Assembly: GCA_002492725.1 (NCBI GenBank)
Contig: DLAF01000009.1
Location: 1,687 to 65,686 of the forward strand
DNA from: Lachnospiraceae bacterium UBA7054
Lineage (GTDB): Bacteria; Bacillota; Clostridia; Lachnospirales; Lachnospiraceae
Length of the DNA stretch: 64,000 nucleotides
Direction of reading: 5' to 3'
In this document: piece by piece, positions 43,823-52,529 of the stretch
Numbering within the stretch: position 1 is the stretch's first letter
Layout: each line of letters starts with the position of its first letter
Program-made: the position numbers and the translations under genes
The notes under the pieces: model-generated
What the model was told of the DNA's origin: nothing
What the model saw: only the letters and a program-made list of their open reading frames with translations
Databases searched by the model: none

Positions 43823-44503
43823 ATGTCGGTAAAAGACGTGATCAAAAACAGCGTATATCAGTCGTTAGGCGGCGGTGCCGCGATGTCAGTCAAAACGGTA
43901 TTTTTGATTTTGACGGCAGCCTGCCTGATTGGAATTTATATTTTTCTGGTTTATAAGCTGTCCAGCAGGAGTGCCTTCTACTCAAAAGACTTGAATATCA
44001 CCATGGCCGGTATGCCTGTCGTGGTGGCCGCCATCATGATCGCCATGCAGTCCAATCTGCTGGTTTCACTGGGTATGGTCGGCGCGCTCTCCATTGTCAG
44101 ATTTCGTAACGCCCTTAAAAATCCTTTGGATCTGCTCTATTTATTCTGGGCAATCAGCGCCGGGATCATCACGGGGGTGGGACTGTATACCCTTGCCCTT
44201 GTTTTGTCTTTTATCATGACCATTCTCCTGATTTTAACGGAGCGGATTCCCGGGACAAAAGCGCCGGAGCTGCTGGTTTTGCGCGGTACGGATACAAATA
44301 TCGATTACGATTCTCTGTATCAGGTAATCCGCAGTCATTGCAGTTACTATAAGGAGAAGGCACGTTCCACCCAAAACGGCGAAACGGAGCTGATCATTGA
44401 GATACGCACGAAGGAGAAGGAGTCGCTGCTGCAGGAAATCGGCGGAAAAAATGTTTTTTCACAGATCAACTGCATCACTCATGACGGGGAATTGCGCGTG
44501 TGA
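43823..44503 (+). CDS. DUF4956 membrane protein
   Basis: A 226-residue protein with three or more helices between about residues 20 and 145, including MPVVVAAIMIAMQSN and MVGALSIVRFRNALKNPLD, the hallmark of DUF4956. The remaining C-terminal 80 residues form a soluble alpha/beta part. GGAGGAG-type site precedes the ATG. It completes the CotH-VTC-DUF4956 set and may be a membrane channel or anchor for the polymer. The terminal genes are followed by a MATE gene on the same strand. Confidence 0.9.
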   Translation: MSVKDVIKNSVYQSLGGGAAMSVKTVFLILTAACLIGIYIFLVYKLSSRSAFYSKDLNITMAGMPVVVAAIMIAMQSNLLVSLGMVGALSIVRFRNALKNPLDLLYLFWAISAGIITGVGLYTLALVLSFIMTILLILTERIPGTKAPELLVLRGTDTNIDYDSLYQVIRSHCSYYKEKARSTQNGETELIIEIRTKEKESLLQEIGGKNVFSQINCITHDGELRV

Positions 44504-44594
44504 TTGCTTTTGCATTGTTTTGATTGCATTCGTACAGGGTTATGCAGTATAATTTCAGTGTTGTTTCCAATAAAAGGATAAGGAGTGGCAGCAC

Positions 44595-45992
44595 ATGAAA
44601 ACCCTGACACGAAAAAAGGCGGCAGTCGATCTGATGCATGGTCCCATTTTGAAATCCATGCTCACTTTTGCAATCCCGCTTCTCTTTTCGGGTATTTTTC
44701 AGCAGCTTTACAATACCATGGACACGGTGATCATCGGCCACACGCTGGGAGATGAAGCGCTGGCGGCCATGGGCGCGGCGGCAGCCATCTTCGATCTGCT
44801 GACGGGGTTTGCGCTCGGGATTGGTAATGGGCTGGCCATCGTGACAGCCAGAAGCTTCGGAAGCGGCGATGAGGAGCAGCTGAAACGGTCTGTTGCTGCT
44901 TCCCTTGTGATTGGCGTTGTCATGACCATCGCGATCACCATAGCGGCGCGTTTTATTCTCTATCCCTTCCTGGAGGTATTACATACGCCGCCGGAAATCA
45001 TCGGCGAATCCTATGCTTACATTTCTACCATCACATTATTTATCGGCGTCATGTTTGCCTATAATCTTTGTGCGGGACTTTTGCGCGCCATAGGAAACAG
45101 CGTGATGCCGCTTGTTTTTCTGATTCTCTCCTCATTGTTAAATATCCTATTGGATCTGTTTTTTATCACGCAGTTACATATGGGCGTGCGCGGCGCGGCG
45201 GTAGCGACGGTGATCGCCCAGGCGGTATCGGTGGCTGCCTGTCTGGTCTATATCGGAAAACGAGCCAAAATGCTGATTCCGAAGAAAAAACATTTTGTTT
45301 GGGATAAGGATCTGTATCAGGAGATGCTGGCGCAGGGCTTTGCCATGGCGCTTATGAGCAGTATTGTCAATGCGGGATCGGCAGTCCTGCAGTCCGGCAT
45401 CAACGGTCTTGGTTATCTGGTGATCGCGGGGCATGTGGCTGCAAGGAAGCTTTTTATGTTTTTGATGATGCCCTATATGGCAATTAGTCAGACGCTCAGC
45501 ACGTTTGTGGCGCAAAACTATGGCGCGGGGCAGATGGGACGGATCCGCAGGGCGGTAAAGTATTCCTATCTGTGCGGCGCGGTACTGACGGCAGCAATCA
45601 CGCTTTTTACCCTGCCGCTCGCACCTTTGATGGTACGGCTGCTTTCAGGGTCCTCTGAGACTGTAGTTATTGAAAATGGCGCGCTGTATCTGCGGGTGGT
45701 TGCGCCCTGTTTGATGATCCTGGCCTTGTTAAACCCTACGCGGTTTGCCCTGCAGAGCATCGGCAACAAGATTCTGCCCGTGATTTCCAGCGTGATCGAG
45801 TTGATCGGGAAATATCTGTTTGTCCTGTTTTTGATCCCACGCTTTCAGTATATGGCAGTGATCTTCTGTGAGCCGGTGATCTGGCTTTTCATGGATGTGG
45901 AGCTTTTGTGGGCATTTTGGAGAAATCCCAAGGTGCTGGCCGGGAGGCAGGAGGAAAAGGAGCTGGTAACGAAGGCGGCGGAAGATGGCTGA
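44595..45992 (+). CDS. MATE-family multidrug efflux transporter
   Basis: A 465-residue, 12-helix pump. The N-terminus has FSGIFQQLYNTMDTVIIGHT and the internal repeat begins near residue 245 (GFAMALMSSIVNAGSAV). It is not closely similar to the MATE gene at 9628. It follows the DUF4956 gene by 91 bases, with an AAGGAG site, so a separate promoter is likely. Substrate unknown. Confidence 0.93.
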   Translation: MKTLTRKKAAVDLMHGPILKSMLTFAIPLLFSGIFQQLYNTMDTVIIGHTLGDEALAAMGAAAAIFDLLTGFALGIGNGLAIVTARSFGSGDEEQLKRSVAASLVIGVVMTIAITIAARFILYPFLEVLHTPPEIIGESYAYISTITLFIGVMFAYNLCAGLLRAIGNSVMPLVFLILSSLLNILLDLFFITQLHMGVRGAAVATVIAQAVSVAACLVYIGKRAKMLIPKKKHFVWDKDLYQEMLAQGFAMALMSSIVNAGSAVLQSGINGLGYLVIAGHVAARKLFMFLMMPYMAISQTLSTFVAQNYGAGQMGRIRRAVKYSYLCGAVLTAAITLFTLPLAPLMVRLLSGSSETVVIENGALYLRVVAPCLMILALLNPTRFALQSIGNKILPVISSVIELIGKYLFVLFLIPRFQYMAVIFCEPVIWLFMDVELLWAFWRNPKVLAGRQEEKELVTKAAEDG

Positions 45993-46052
45993 TAGGGCTT
46001 ATCAGATACGGAAAAAAGGAAGAAAATCATTTGGAAGGGGAGATGATCGGTA

Positions 46053-47849
46053 ATGGAGAAGACAAGGATTTCACAACGGTTACAGGCACTTCGGGAGGAG
46101 ATGGCAAGACGAGGTCTTGCTGCTTATATTGTGCCCACGGAGGATTTTCACGGCTCAGAATATGTGGGCGCCTATTTTAAGGCGAGGGAATATTTATCAG
46201 GATTTACCGGCTCTGCGGGGACGCTGCTTATTCTGCGGGAGAGCGCGGCCCTGTGGACGGACGGCAGATATTTTCTGCAGGCGGAAGATCAGCTGTCGGG
46301 AAGCGGCATCGACTTAATGAAAAGCGGAGAGCCGGGGGTGCCTACGCTTGCCGAATATCTGGCAAAGACGCTTGACAGGGAAGCGCGGGTCGGCTTTGAC
46401 GGGCGCGTGGTGACGGGCGCGTTTGTGGAGGAATTAAAACAAAAAACGGCGAAAAAGCAGTTTACCTTCCGCGGCAAAGAGGACTTGGCAGGGCTTGTCT
46501 GGAAGGAGAGGCCGTCTTTGTCTGCGGAGCCCGTATGGGAGCTTCCGGCAGCGTATGCGGGGCTGACCAGGGAGGAAAAGCTTGACAAGGTGCGGGAAAA
46601 AATGGAGGAGGAGGGAGCAGACGCCTTTTTGGTGACAGACTTAACAGAGAGCGCCTGGCTTCTTAATCTGCGGGGCGGTGATGTGAAGAATACGCCCGTT
46701 TTCCTGGCTTTTCTGTTGCTTACGAAGAAACGTGCGCTCCTGTGCGCACAAATGACCGCTTTTTCGGAGACTGTCTGCAAGGAGCTGGAAAAGGCGGGTG
46801 TCAGCCTGTTACCTTATGAGAGCATAGCCGATTTGGTGGCAGCCCTGCCTCCCGGACAGAAGCTCCTGGTGGATGAATCGAAGGTCAGTTACCGTCTGTT
46901 AAAGGCCGTTTCCAAGGGGGTGGAGAAGATAAACAGGCCCAGCCCCATTGCTCTTCTAAAGGCGGTGAAAACGGAGCGGGAGATTGCCCATATGCGTTCG
47001 GCACATGTAAAGGACGGTGTGGCGGTGACAAAGTTCCTGTATTGGCTGAAATCTCAGGTAAATAAGGAGGAAATCACAGAGATTAGCGCGGCCGCAAAGC
47101 TGGAACAGCTTCGTGAGGAGAGGGAAGGTTATCTGGGCCCAAGCTTTGATCCCATCGTAGCTTACGGGCCGCACGGAGCCATTGTTCATTACGAGGCCAC
47201 ACCGGAGAGCGATGTAAAAATCGAGCTGAAAGGTTTCTGCCTTGTGGATACGGGGGGACATTACAGTGAGGGCACGACAGATATCACCCGCACGATCGCG
47301 CTGGGAAAGTTGACAGACGAGGAGAAGCGTGCTTATACGCTTGTCTTAAAGGGACATTTGCGCCTGATGGCAGCCAGGTTTCCCGAGGGCGTAAGCGGGC
47401 AGAATCTGGACGCCATAGCCAGAGGGCCGCTGTGGGATGAGGGCCTTGATTATCGGCACGGAACGGGACACGGCGTAGGGTATCTGCTCAGTGTTCACGA
47501 GGGGCCGCAGAACATTCGCTGGAAGGCTGGAAGGGATCGGGCGGTACCCCTTGAGGCGGGAATGATCTTCTCCAATGAGCCGGGCTATTACGAGGAAGGA
47601 AAATTCGGCATCCGCCATGAAAATCTGATGTTGGTCGTAAAGGGTGATAAGACAGCCTACGGACAGTTTTTGCAGCTGGAGCCGCTTACCATGGTGCCCT
47701 TTGACAGGGAGGCGGTTGAAGTTAGCCTGTTTAACGGGGAGGAACTTCGCCTGCTGAATGATTACCATCAAAAGGTTTACGAGACGCTTTCGCCGCATCT
47801 TGCGGGGGAGGAGCTTGCCTGGTTGAAGGAAGTTACGGCGGAAATCTGA
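46053..47849 (+). CDS. M24B-family aminopeptidase P-like metallopeptidase
   Basis: A 598-residue cytoplasmic enzyme that cleaves N-terminal residues before proline. Two creatinase-like N-terminal domains (about 1-310) precede the M24 catalytic domain. Metal ligands are visible in VDTGGHYSEGTTDITRTIAL (two Asp), GTGHGVGYLLSVHEGP (His), FSNEPGYYEEGKFGIRHEN (two Glu). The length of about 600 residues is typical of the Xaa-Pro aminopeptidase 2 group. The ATG at 46053 follows a GGGGAG. It begins 60 bases after the MATE stop. Confidence 0.92.
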   Translation: MEKTRISQRLQALREEMARRGLAAYIVPTEDFHGSEYVGAYFKAREYLSGFTGSAGTLLILRESAALWTDGRYFLQAEDQLSGSGIDLMKSGEPGVPTLAEYLAKTLDREARVGFDGRVVTGAFVEELKQKTAKKQFTFRGKEDLAGLVWKERPSLSAEPVWELPAAYAGLTREEKLDKVREKMEEEGADAFLVTDLTESAWLLNLRGGDVKNTPVFLAFLLLTKKRALLCAQMTAFSETVCKELEKAGVSLLPYESIADLVAALPPGQKLLVDESKVSYRLLKAVSKGVEKINRPSPIALLKAVKTEREIAHMRSAHVKDGVAVTKFLYWLKSQVNKEEITEISAAAKLEQLREEREGYLGPSFDPIVAYGPHGAIVHYEATPESDVKIELKGFCLVDTGGHYSEGTTDITRTIALGKLTDEEKRAYTLVLKGHLRLMAARFPEGVSGQNLDAIARGPLWDEGLDYRHGTGHGVGYLLSVHEGPQNIRWKAGRDRAVPLEAGMIFSNEPGYYEEGKFGIRHENLMLVVKGDKTAYGQFLQLEPLTMVPFDREAVEVSLFNGEELRLLNDYHQKVYETLSPHLAGEELAWLKEVTAEI

Positions 47850-47908
47850 GGTAGGAAGGAGGAGTCGGCGCATTTCCACCTTGTTGGGAAATGCGTGCTT
47901 TCACGCAT

Positions 47909-47948
47909 AAAAAAGGTGCATGGTTCACAAAATGCTGTTCCATGCGCC
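47909..47948 (-). terminator. Terminator of the sigma/anti-sigma operon
   Basis: On the minus strand GGCGCATGG and CCATGCACC form a stem (one mismatched pair) with a 16-base loop, followed by six T residues, 25 bases after the anti-sigma stop. The same region holds further short palindromes such as GCATTTCC/GGAAATGC that may serve the M24 gene. Confidence 0.7.
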
Positions 47949-47973
47949 TTTACGTTATTGTCATCTGTCAAAA

Positions 47974-48924
47974 TTAAAAATAAATCTTCTCCGCGGTAAG
48001 CCTTCTGTTTACTATAATAGAAAAATCATCCATATATTCACCTGTCTGATAGTCATAGATAAGAATTTTATGGGGTTTCTCAAGAGAAATCCATATTTCA
48101 AAATCTGCCGGTGCCAGTTCTCCGTCCGTTGTCAGCATACCATTAAACCACCAGTAGGATGCGCCTTCTCCATCTATAAAATCCACATTGAAACTGATTC
48201 CTTCTATGCCGTCCACAGTCGTTATTCCCTGCATACAATTTAAAGCGTCCGTTTTTTCGTTAAGTTCTGATATTTTGCTGTATATTTCATTTTTCAAATT
48301 TTCTAACTCTTCATAATGATATGTCCGCCAGTCATATATTTCCATTCGATCATATTCCGGGCAGGCAAGGTAAACTTTTTTCCCTTTTACATTGGGAATT
48401 ACAACAGAAAAATCGGTCTTATCTTTTGCAAAAGGAATTGTTTCCGCATAATAAACGATCACATTCACGACATTTGGATCATTCTCATCTTCTTCCCATA
48501 CCACTTTGCTGACGTGGAAGGAAGACAGATTTATTTTTCCATTCACAGTAAGCTGCCCTGTTTCTTCGTCATATGCGGTGTCTAATATGGACATATATCC
48601 TGATCCAAGCGCTGTGCCAATCACATAAATTTTAAGGGCAGCAGATAATAGGAACATAAACAGAATACCCACCAGTATTCCTATGGTTATTTTTAAGCGG
48701 TTCGTGCGCTTTCTTATCTTTTTTAATGCGTCCACAGCAATCGTATCATAGACTGATAAATCATCTTTTTCGATACCTTCCTCCATTTCTGTATAGATTT
48801 TATGGCATTCCTCGCATTCCCCTAAATGATTTTTCACCAGTTTGCTTCCTGTGTCACTCAAAATGTTGTCAATGTAGCCGGGAAGAAGATCCCGTATCAC
48901 ATCACAGTTACATTTCTCATTCAT
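47974..48924 (-). CDS. Zinc-finger anti-sigma factor, membrane anchored
   Basis: A 316-residue protein. The N-terminus (about 1-45) is a putative zinc-finger (zf-HC2) with CNCDVIRDLLPGYID and HLGECEECHKIY. A membrane helix lies at about 83-105, and the rest is an extracytoplasmic domain with VNVIVYYAETIPFA. The ATG at 48924 lies inside the sigma gene end, 10 bases after GGAG; the frame continues 12 codons further upstream without a site. In this arrangement the protein would hold the sigma factor until an envelope signal is received. Confidence 0.88.
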   Translation of the reverse strand: MNEKCNCDVIRDLLPGYIDNILSDTGSKLVKNHLGECEECHKIYTEMEEGIEKDDLSVYDTIAVDALKKIRKRTNRLKITIGILVGILFMFLLSAALKIYVIGTALGSGYMSILDTAYDEETGQLTVNGKINLSSFHVSKVVWEEDENDPNVVNVIVYYAETIPFAKDKTDFSVVIPNVKGKKVYLACPEYDRMEIYDWRTYHYEELENLKNEIYSKISELNEKTDALNCMQGITTVDGIEGISFNVDFIDGEGASYWWFNGMLTTDGELAPADFEIWISLEKPHKILIYDYQTGEYMDDFSIIVNRRLTAEKIYF

Positions 48925-49414
48925 TCTTACTGATCTCCTTTCTGATTTTTTGCTTGGCACGAAAAAAAACAGTCCTGCTCCAATTTTCGCTTTTTCCCAT
49001 TATTTCTCCGATTTCGCGGAAAGACAATTCCCCACTTATACGATACAATACAACTTCTCTTTCCTGTTCCGGCAGAAGGTGAACTGCCTGATAGAGCTCC
49101 ATCTTATTTTCCTGCTGAATAACAAGAGTTTCTCCTTCCAATATTGAAACGTCTGTCAGATCATCGGTAAGTTCCACCATTTTGAAACGGTTCTTCTTCC
49201 GAAATTCCTGCCATAATATATGCTTTGCAATCTGGCAAAGCCATACAGACAGTTTACAGGAAGCGTCATAACGTGAAATAGACATGCTTGCCTTTAAAAA
49301 AGTTTCCTGTGTCATATCCTCTGACCATTCGGCATTGTGTGTATGGGAATATAAAAATCCATAAACCAGTCTGGAATACTTCTGATAAACAATTTCCATA
49401 TCTGAGGAATCCAT
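48917..49414 (-). CDS. ECF-type RNA polymerase sigma factor
   Basis: A 165-residue sigma factor. Region 2 is about residues 10-75 with YSRLVYGFLYSHTHN and TQETFLKASMSISRYD, and region 4 about 105-160 with LPEQEREVVLYRISGELSFR followed by EIGEIMGKSENWSRTVFFRA. It overlaps the anti-sigma gene by eight bases, so the two are translated together. The start at 49414 has a GGGGGTGAG site. Its targets are unknown. Autoregulation is common in the family. Confidence 0.92.
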   Translation of the reverse strand: MDSSDMEIVYQKYSRLVYGFLYSHTHNAEWSEDMTQETFLKASMSISRYDASCKLSVWLCQIAKHILWQEFRKKNRFKMVELTDDLTDVSILEGETLVIQQENKMELYQAVHLLPEQEREVVLYRISGELSFREIGEIMGKSENWSRTVFFRAKQKIRKEISKNE

Positions 49415-49557
49415 TTCTTAGCTCACCCCCTCTACCCTTTATATCACATTAATTTCTAATTCGTTACAGAATATATGATTTTTCTAATAAACATCATAAA
49501 TTGACATAATACGATAGGAACGTATGTTTCTGTAGATGAGAAGAAGATATGTCAGAC

Positions 49558-49586
49558 TTGTTCCCAAAGAGATACTCTAGTATAAT
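49558..49586 (+). promoter_or_regulatory. Promoter of the class II aldolase gene
   Basis: TTGTTC (49558-49563), a 17-base spacer and a consensus TATAAT (49581-49586) lie 71 bases before the start codon. Confidence 0.65.
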
Positions 49587-49657
49587 AAGCTTGTATAAAA
49601 TTTGTAGTATTATGAGTCGGAACATGATTGGATATGACAGGTAGAGGGAGAAACAGG

Positions 49658-50347
49658 ATGCAGGACGAGGGAGCGATTCGGGAGGAAATCTGCGAGATCG
49701 GCAGAAGGATGTATGCAAGACATATGGTGGCGGCCAACGACGGCAATCTTTCCGTGAAGCTGTCAGAAAATGAGATATTGTGTACGCCGACAGGCGTCTC
49801 CAAAGGTTATATGGAGCCGTGGCAGCTGTGCAAGGTGGATCTTGCGGGAAAGGTGCTTCATATGGCGGAAGGGTTCGGCCCGTCTTCGGAGGTGAAGATG
49901 CACCTGCGGGTCTATCAGGAACGCCCGGATATTCTGGCGGTGGTGCATGCACATCCGATTTTTGCTACAAGCTTTGCGGTGATGGGCAGGGCGCTTGACA
50001 TTCCCATTATGCCGGAAGTGATCGTCAATTTCGGCAAAGTGCCGCTGGCTCCTTACGGGACGCCCTCTACGGTGGAGATCCCGGATGCCATTGCGCCGTA
50101 CCTGGCGGATTATGAAGCAGTTCTCTTGGAGAGCCACGGTGCGCTTACCTGGGCAAAGGATTTACAGACTGCATATATGAAAATGGAATCCGTGGAGTTT
50201 TACGCGGAGCTTTTATATAGAACGACGCAGCTTGGCGGGCCGAGAGAGCTTTCGGAAGATAAGCTTAAGAGGCTGCGGGAGGTTATTTCAGCGGCAGAGT
50301 GTGCCGCGAAACCGGAGGAGATAGACAGAAAGGAAGCGGGCGGATAA
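49658..50347 (+). CDS. Class II aldolase/adducin-family protein (FucA/AraD-like)
   Basis: A 229-residue zinc enzyme of the fuculose-phosphate aldolase/ribulose-phosphate epimerase family. The substrate-binding part is NDGNLSVKL with TPTGVSKG. Metal ligands are Glu78 (SSEVKMHL), His97 and His99 (VHAHP) and His160 (ESHGAL). The start at 49658 follows GAGGGAG at seven bases; an upstream in-frame ATG at 49628 is unsupported. The TraX-like gene follows 14 bases on. Exact sugar phosphate is unknown. Confidence 0.92.
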   Translation: MQDEGAIREEICEIGRRMYARHMVAANDGNLSVKLSENEILCTPTGVSKGYMEPWQLCKVDLAGKVLHMAEGFGPSSEVKMHLRVYQERPDILAVVHAHPIFATSFAVMGRALDIPIMPEVIVNFGKVPLAPYGTPSTVEIPDAIAPYLADYEAVLLESHGALTWAKDLQTAYMKMESVEFYAELLYRTTQLGGPRELSEDKLKRLREVISAAECAAKPEEIDRKEAGG

Positions 50348-50361
50348 AGGAGGAAAAGAGG

Positions 50362-51126
50362 ATGCCATATACAGAGCAGAAAAAGGGATTAAATGCCAAC
50401 CAAATCAAGCTGATCGCCATTATTGCCATGACGGTGGATCACCTGACATGGACCCTGTTTCCGGGGTATGACAAGACTTGGTATGTGATTCTTTTGCACA
50501 TCATAGGCAGACTCACGGCACCCATCATGTGGTTTTTTATCGCTGAGGGCTACCACTACACGCATAATATCAAAAAATATGCGGGCAGGCTTTTCTTACT
50601 GGCGTTAGTGTCTCATTTTGCTTACAATTTCTGTTTCGGGATCCCCTTTCTTCCCTTTCAGACGACTGTCTTTAACCAGACGGGTGTGGTGTGGTCGTTG
50701 GCTTGGGGACTGGTTCTTTTGTACATAATGGAAAAGACCGACTGGAAGGGCTGGCAGAAGGTACTGGTTACAATCGTGATCTGTCTTATCACCTTTCCTT
50801 CCGATTGGAGCTGTATCGCTACCATGGCGATTTTGGGAATTGGAATGAACCGTGGAGATTTTAGGAAACAGATGCGTTTGATGATGTTCTGGACATTGAT
50901 GTACGCGGTGGTATATTTTTTCTGTATCGACAGAGTGTATGCCTTTATCCAGCTTGGCACCTGCCTGACAATCCCCTTTCTAAAATGCTATAACGGAGAG
51001 CGAGGCTCCTGCAAGGGGATGGGAAAGCTGTTCTACGTCTATTACCCGCTTCATCTGGTCGTTTGCGGTATCCTGCGCGTTTTGCTTTACGGAGCCGGGG
51101 TTTCGACCGGCGTCATGAATTTATAG
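50362..51126 (+). CDS. TraX-family membrane protein
   Basis: A 254-residue protein with six to seven membrane helices. It begins NANQIKLIAIIAMTVDHLTW and contains HIIGRLTAPIMWFFIAEGYH, the family hallmark. TraX of F plasmid acetylates pilin; chromosomal relatives are widespread and of unknown function. AGGAGG precedes the ATG at 50362. The gene follows the aldolase gene by 14 bases, so they are probably cotranscribed. Confidence 0.9.
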   Translation: MPYTEQKKGLNANQIKLIAIIAMTVDHLTWTLFPGYDKTWYVILLHIIGRLTAPIMWFFIAEGYHYTHNIKKYAGRLFLLALVSHFAYNFCFGIPFLPFQTTVFNQTGVVWSLAWGLVLLYIMEKTDWKGWQKVLVTIVICLITFPSDWSCIATMAILGIGMNRGDFRKQMRLMMFWTLMYAVVYFFCIDRVYAFIQLGTCLTIPFLKCYNGERGSCKGMGKLFYVYYPLHLVVCGILRVLLYGAGVSTGVMNL

Positions 51127-51150
51127 TCATAAGAGCGTTTTATAACGGTG

Positions 51151-51624
51151 TCACACAGAGGAGAATTTCCGTTCAAGATGCAGCAGCGCCTCCTTCATAT
51201 CGAGGCCGCCCGCATATCCCACAAGCTTCCCATCTGAGCCGATCACCCGATGACAGGGTACGGCGATAGCGATGGGATTTTTGTTGTTCGCCATGCCGAC
51301 GGCGCGGCAGGCTTTCGGATTACCGACGGCAGCTGCGATTTCTTTGTAAGTTCTGGTCTCGCCGTAGGGAATATCACAGAGCGCGCGCCATATTTTTTTC
51401 TGAAATACCGTGCCGCGAAGTTCGTAGGGAAAGGTAAAAATGCGCCTTTTGCCCTCGAAGTATTCCATGATCTGCTCATACGCAAGGTCGGTGAGCGCCG
51501 TTTTTGTGCCGTCGTCAGAGGTTTTCGTCCTGTCGAGGGAGATAACGGCATCCTTATCATATCCGATTTTCAAACGTCCCAGTGGGAAAGGATAAACGGC
51601 ATAGCTGCCGGTTGGTTTTTCCAT
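51151..51624 (-). CDS. ogt: Methylated-DNA-protein cysteine methyltransferase
   Basis: A 157-residue DNA repair protein that transfers an alkyl group from O6-alkylguanine to itself. The active site IAVPCHRVIGSDG contains the acceptor Cys124; the DNA-binding helix region reads GNPKACRAVGMANNKNP. The start at 51624 follows GGGAG at eight bases; an upstream ATG at 51639 is weaker. It is convergent to the TraX gene. The N-terminal domain is short but normal for Ogt. Confidence 0.93.
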   Translation of the reverse strand: MEKPTGSYAVYPFPLGRLKIGYDKDAVISLDRTKTSDDGTKTALTDLAYEQIMEYFEGKRRIFTFPYELRGTVFQKKIWRALCDIPYGETRTYKEIAAAVGNPKACRAVGMANNKNPIAIAVPCHRVIGSDGKLVGYAGGLDMKEALLHLERKFSSV

Positions 51625-51654
51625 GTGAGATTCTCCCATTAATCTGCGTATTTA

Positions 51655-51687
51655 TAAAAACGGGGAAAAGCCGAAGCCTTTCCCCGT
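51655..51687 (-). terminator. Terminator of the lipoprotein gene
   Basis: On the minus strand CGGGGAAAGGC and GCTTTTCCCCG form a long GC-rich stem with a TTCG loop, followed by TTTTT. It begins about 18 bases after the stop codon. Confidence 0.9.
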
Positions 51688-51704
51688 GATACGCTGTCAA
51701 AGGT

Positions 51705-52457
51705 CTATTTTACGGTCACGGAAGTGATATGCGGATTCGCGCCGTTATACCAGTACAGATAACCTTCCAGATCAACGGTATCGCCAACCTGCAGATTTTC
51801 TACAGCCTTGTAGACATCCGTACTGCTGTCACACAGATAAGATTCTACGCAGAAGGTGTAGGTCTGGCCGTCCTTGGATACATTGAAGTACAGATCGTTA
51901 TTGTCCGCAGCGGAGCCGGAGTTATCGTCGTTGTAAACAACGGCACAGTCATAGGATTCTCCATCTTTCTCATAAGTCTCAACGGTCATGCCTTTGAAAG
52001 TTACGAATTGATTCTGGTGCTTGATCAGTTCGGTTTCATTGGCAAGAAGATCCGTGACATCGGTTGCGGGCGCAGTGTAGCTGCCGTCCAGAATCTCGAT
52101 GGTTGCGCCTTCAGCGACCTCCACCTCGCCGGACCACTCGGTCTTGTAGCCGGTCACTTTGATCTTGGTGCCGGGGGTAAGCTTGTCGTAGTCTGCCTCA
52201 GAGCAGACTGCACTGTAGATGAAATAAGCGCCGTCCTTGTCCTGTGTGTAGAGAGTAGCCTTATCTTCCCACCAGGACTGCTTTGCCTGCACATAGGTTT
52301 CGATCACAACTTCGCTGTCAAGTGCGGCATCCATGTACTCGGCGTAAGTCATAACGCCCTCAGATTTTTTGTCTTCACCGCCGTCGCCGCTTTTGCCGCA
52401 GGCGGTAAGGGACAAAACAAGGGCAAGTGTCAGGGTTAATGCGATTGTCTTTTTCAT
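51705..52457 (-). CDS. Exported lipoprotein with OB-fold-like repeats
   Basis: A 250-residue lipoprotein. The signal peptide ends with the lipobox LTAC and the mature protein begins CGKSGDGG. After a charged spacer, two similar segments of about 80 residues follow (near VQAKQSWWEDKATLYTQDK and FVTFKGMTVETYEKDGE), each ending in a DxxK-type strand and possibly an OB-like fold as in NigD/YgiW-type proteins. GAGGAGG precedes the ATG at 52457. Neither partner nor ligand is known. The fold assignment is an inference. Confidence 0.75.
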   Translation of the reverse strand: MKKTIALTLTLALVLSLTACGKSGDGGEDKKSEGVMTYAEYMDAALDSEVVIETYVQAKQSWWEDKATLYTQDKDGAYFIYSAVCSEADYDKLTPGTKIKVTGYKTEWSGEVEVAEGATIEILDGSYTAPATDVTDLLANETELIKHQNQFVTFKGMTVETYEKDGESYDCAVVYNDDNSGSAADNNDLYFNVSKDGQTYTFCVESYLCDSSTDVYKAVENLQVGDTVDLEGYLYWYNGANPHITSVTVK

Positions 52458-52529
52458 TGTTTTCCTCCTCAATAGTAGCGTTTTTGGTTTGCTCCTACAG
52501 CGACGATTATACCATACCCATGAGATAAA

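Noticed and set aside
47891..47914. Hairpin ATGCGTG/CACGCAT followed by six A residues.
   Set aside because: An A-run after the stem is not a terminator on the plus strand, and on the minus strand the T residues precede the stem. The adjacent stem 47915-47948 is the better minus-strand terminator.
51729..52439. A 236-codon open frame antisense to the lipoprotein gene, rich in Val, Gly and Phe.
   Set aside because: It mirrors the codon pattern of the lipoprotein, which has a lipobox, GAGGAGG site and terminator. The antisense frame has none.
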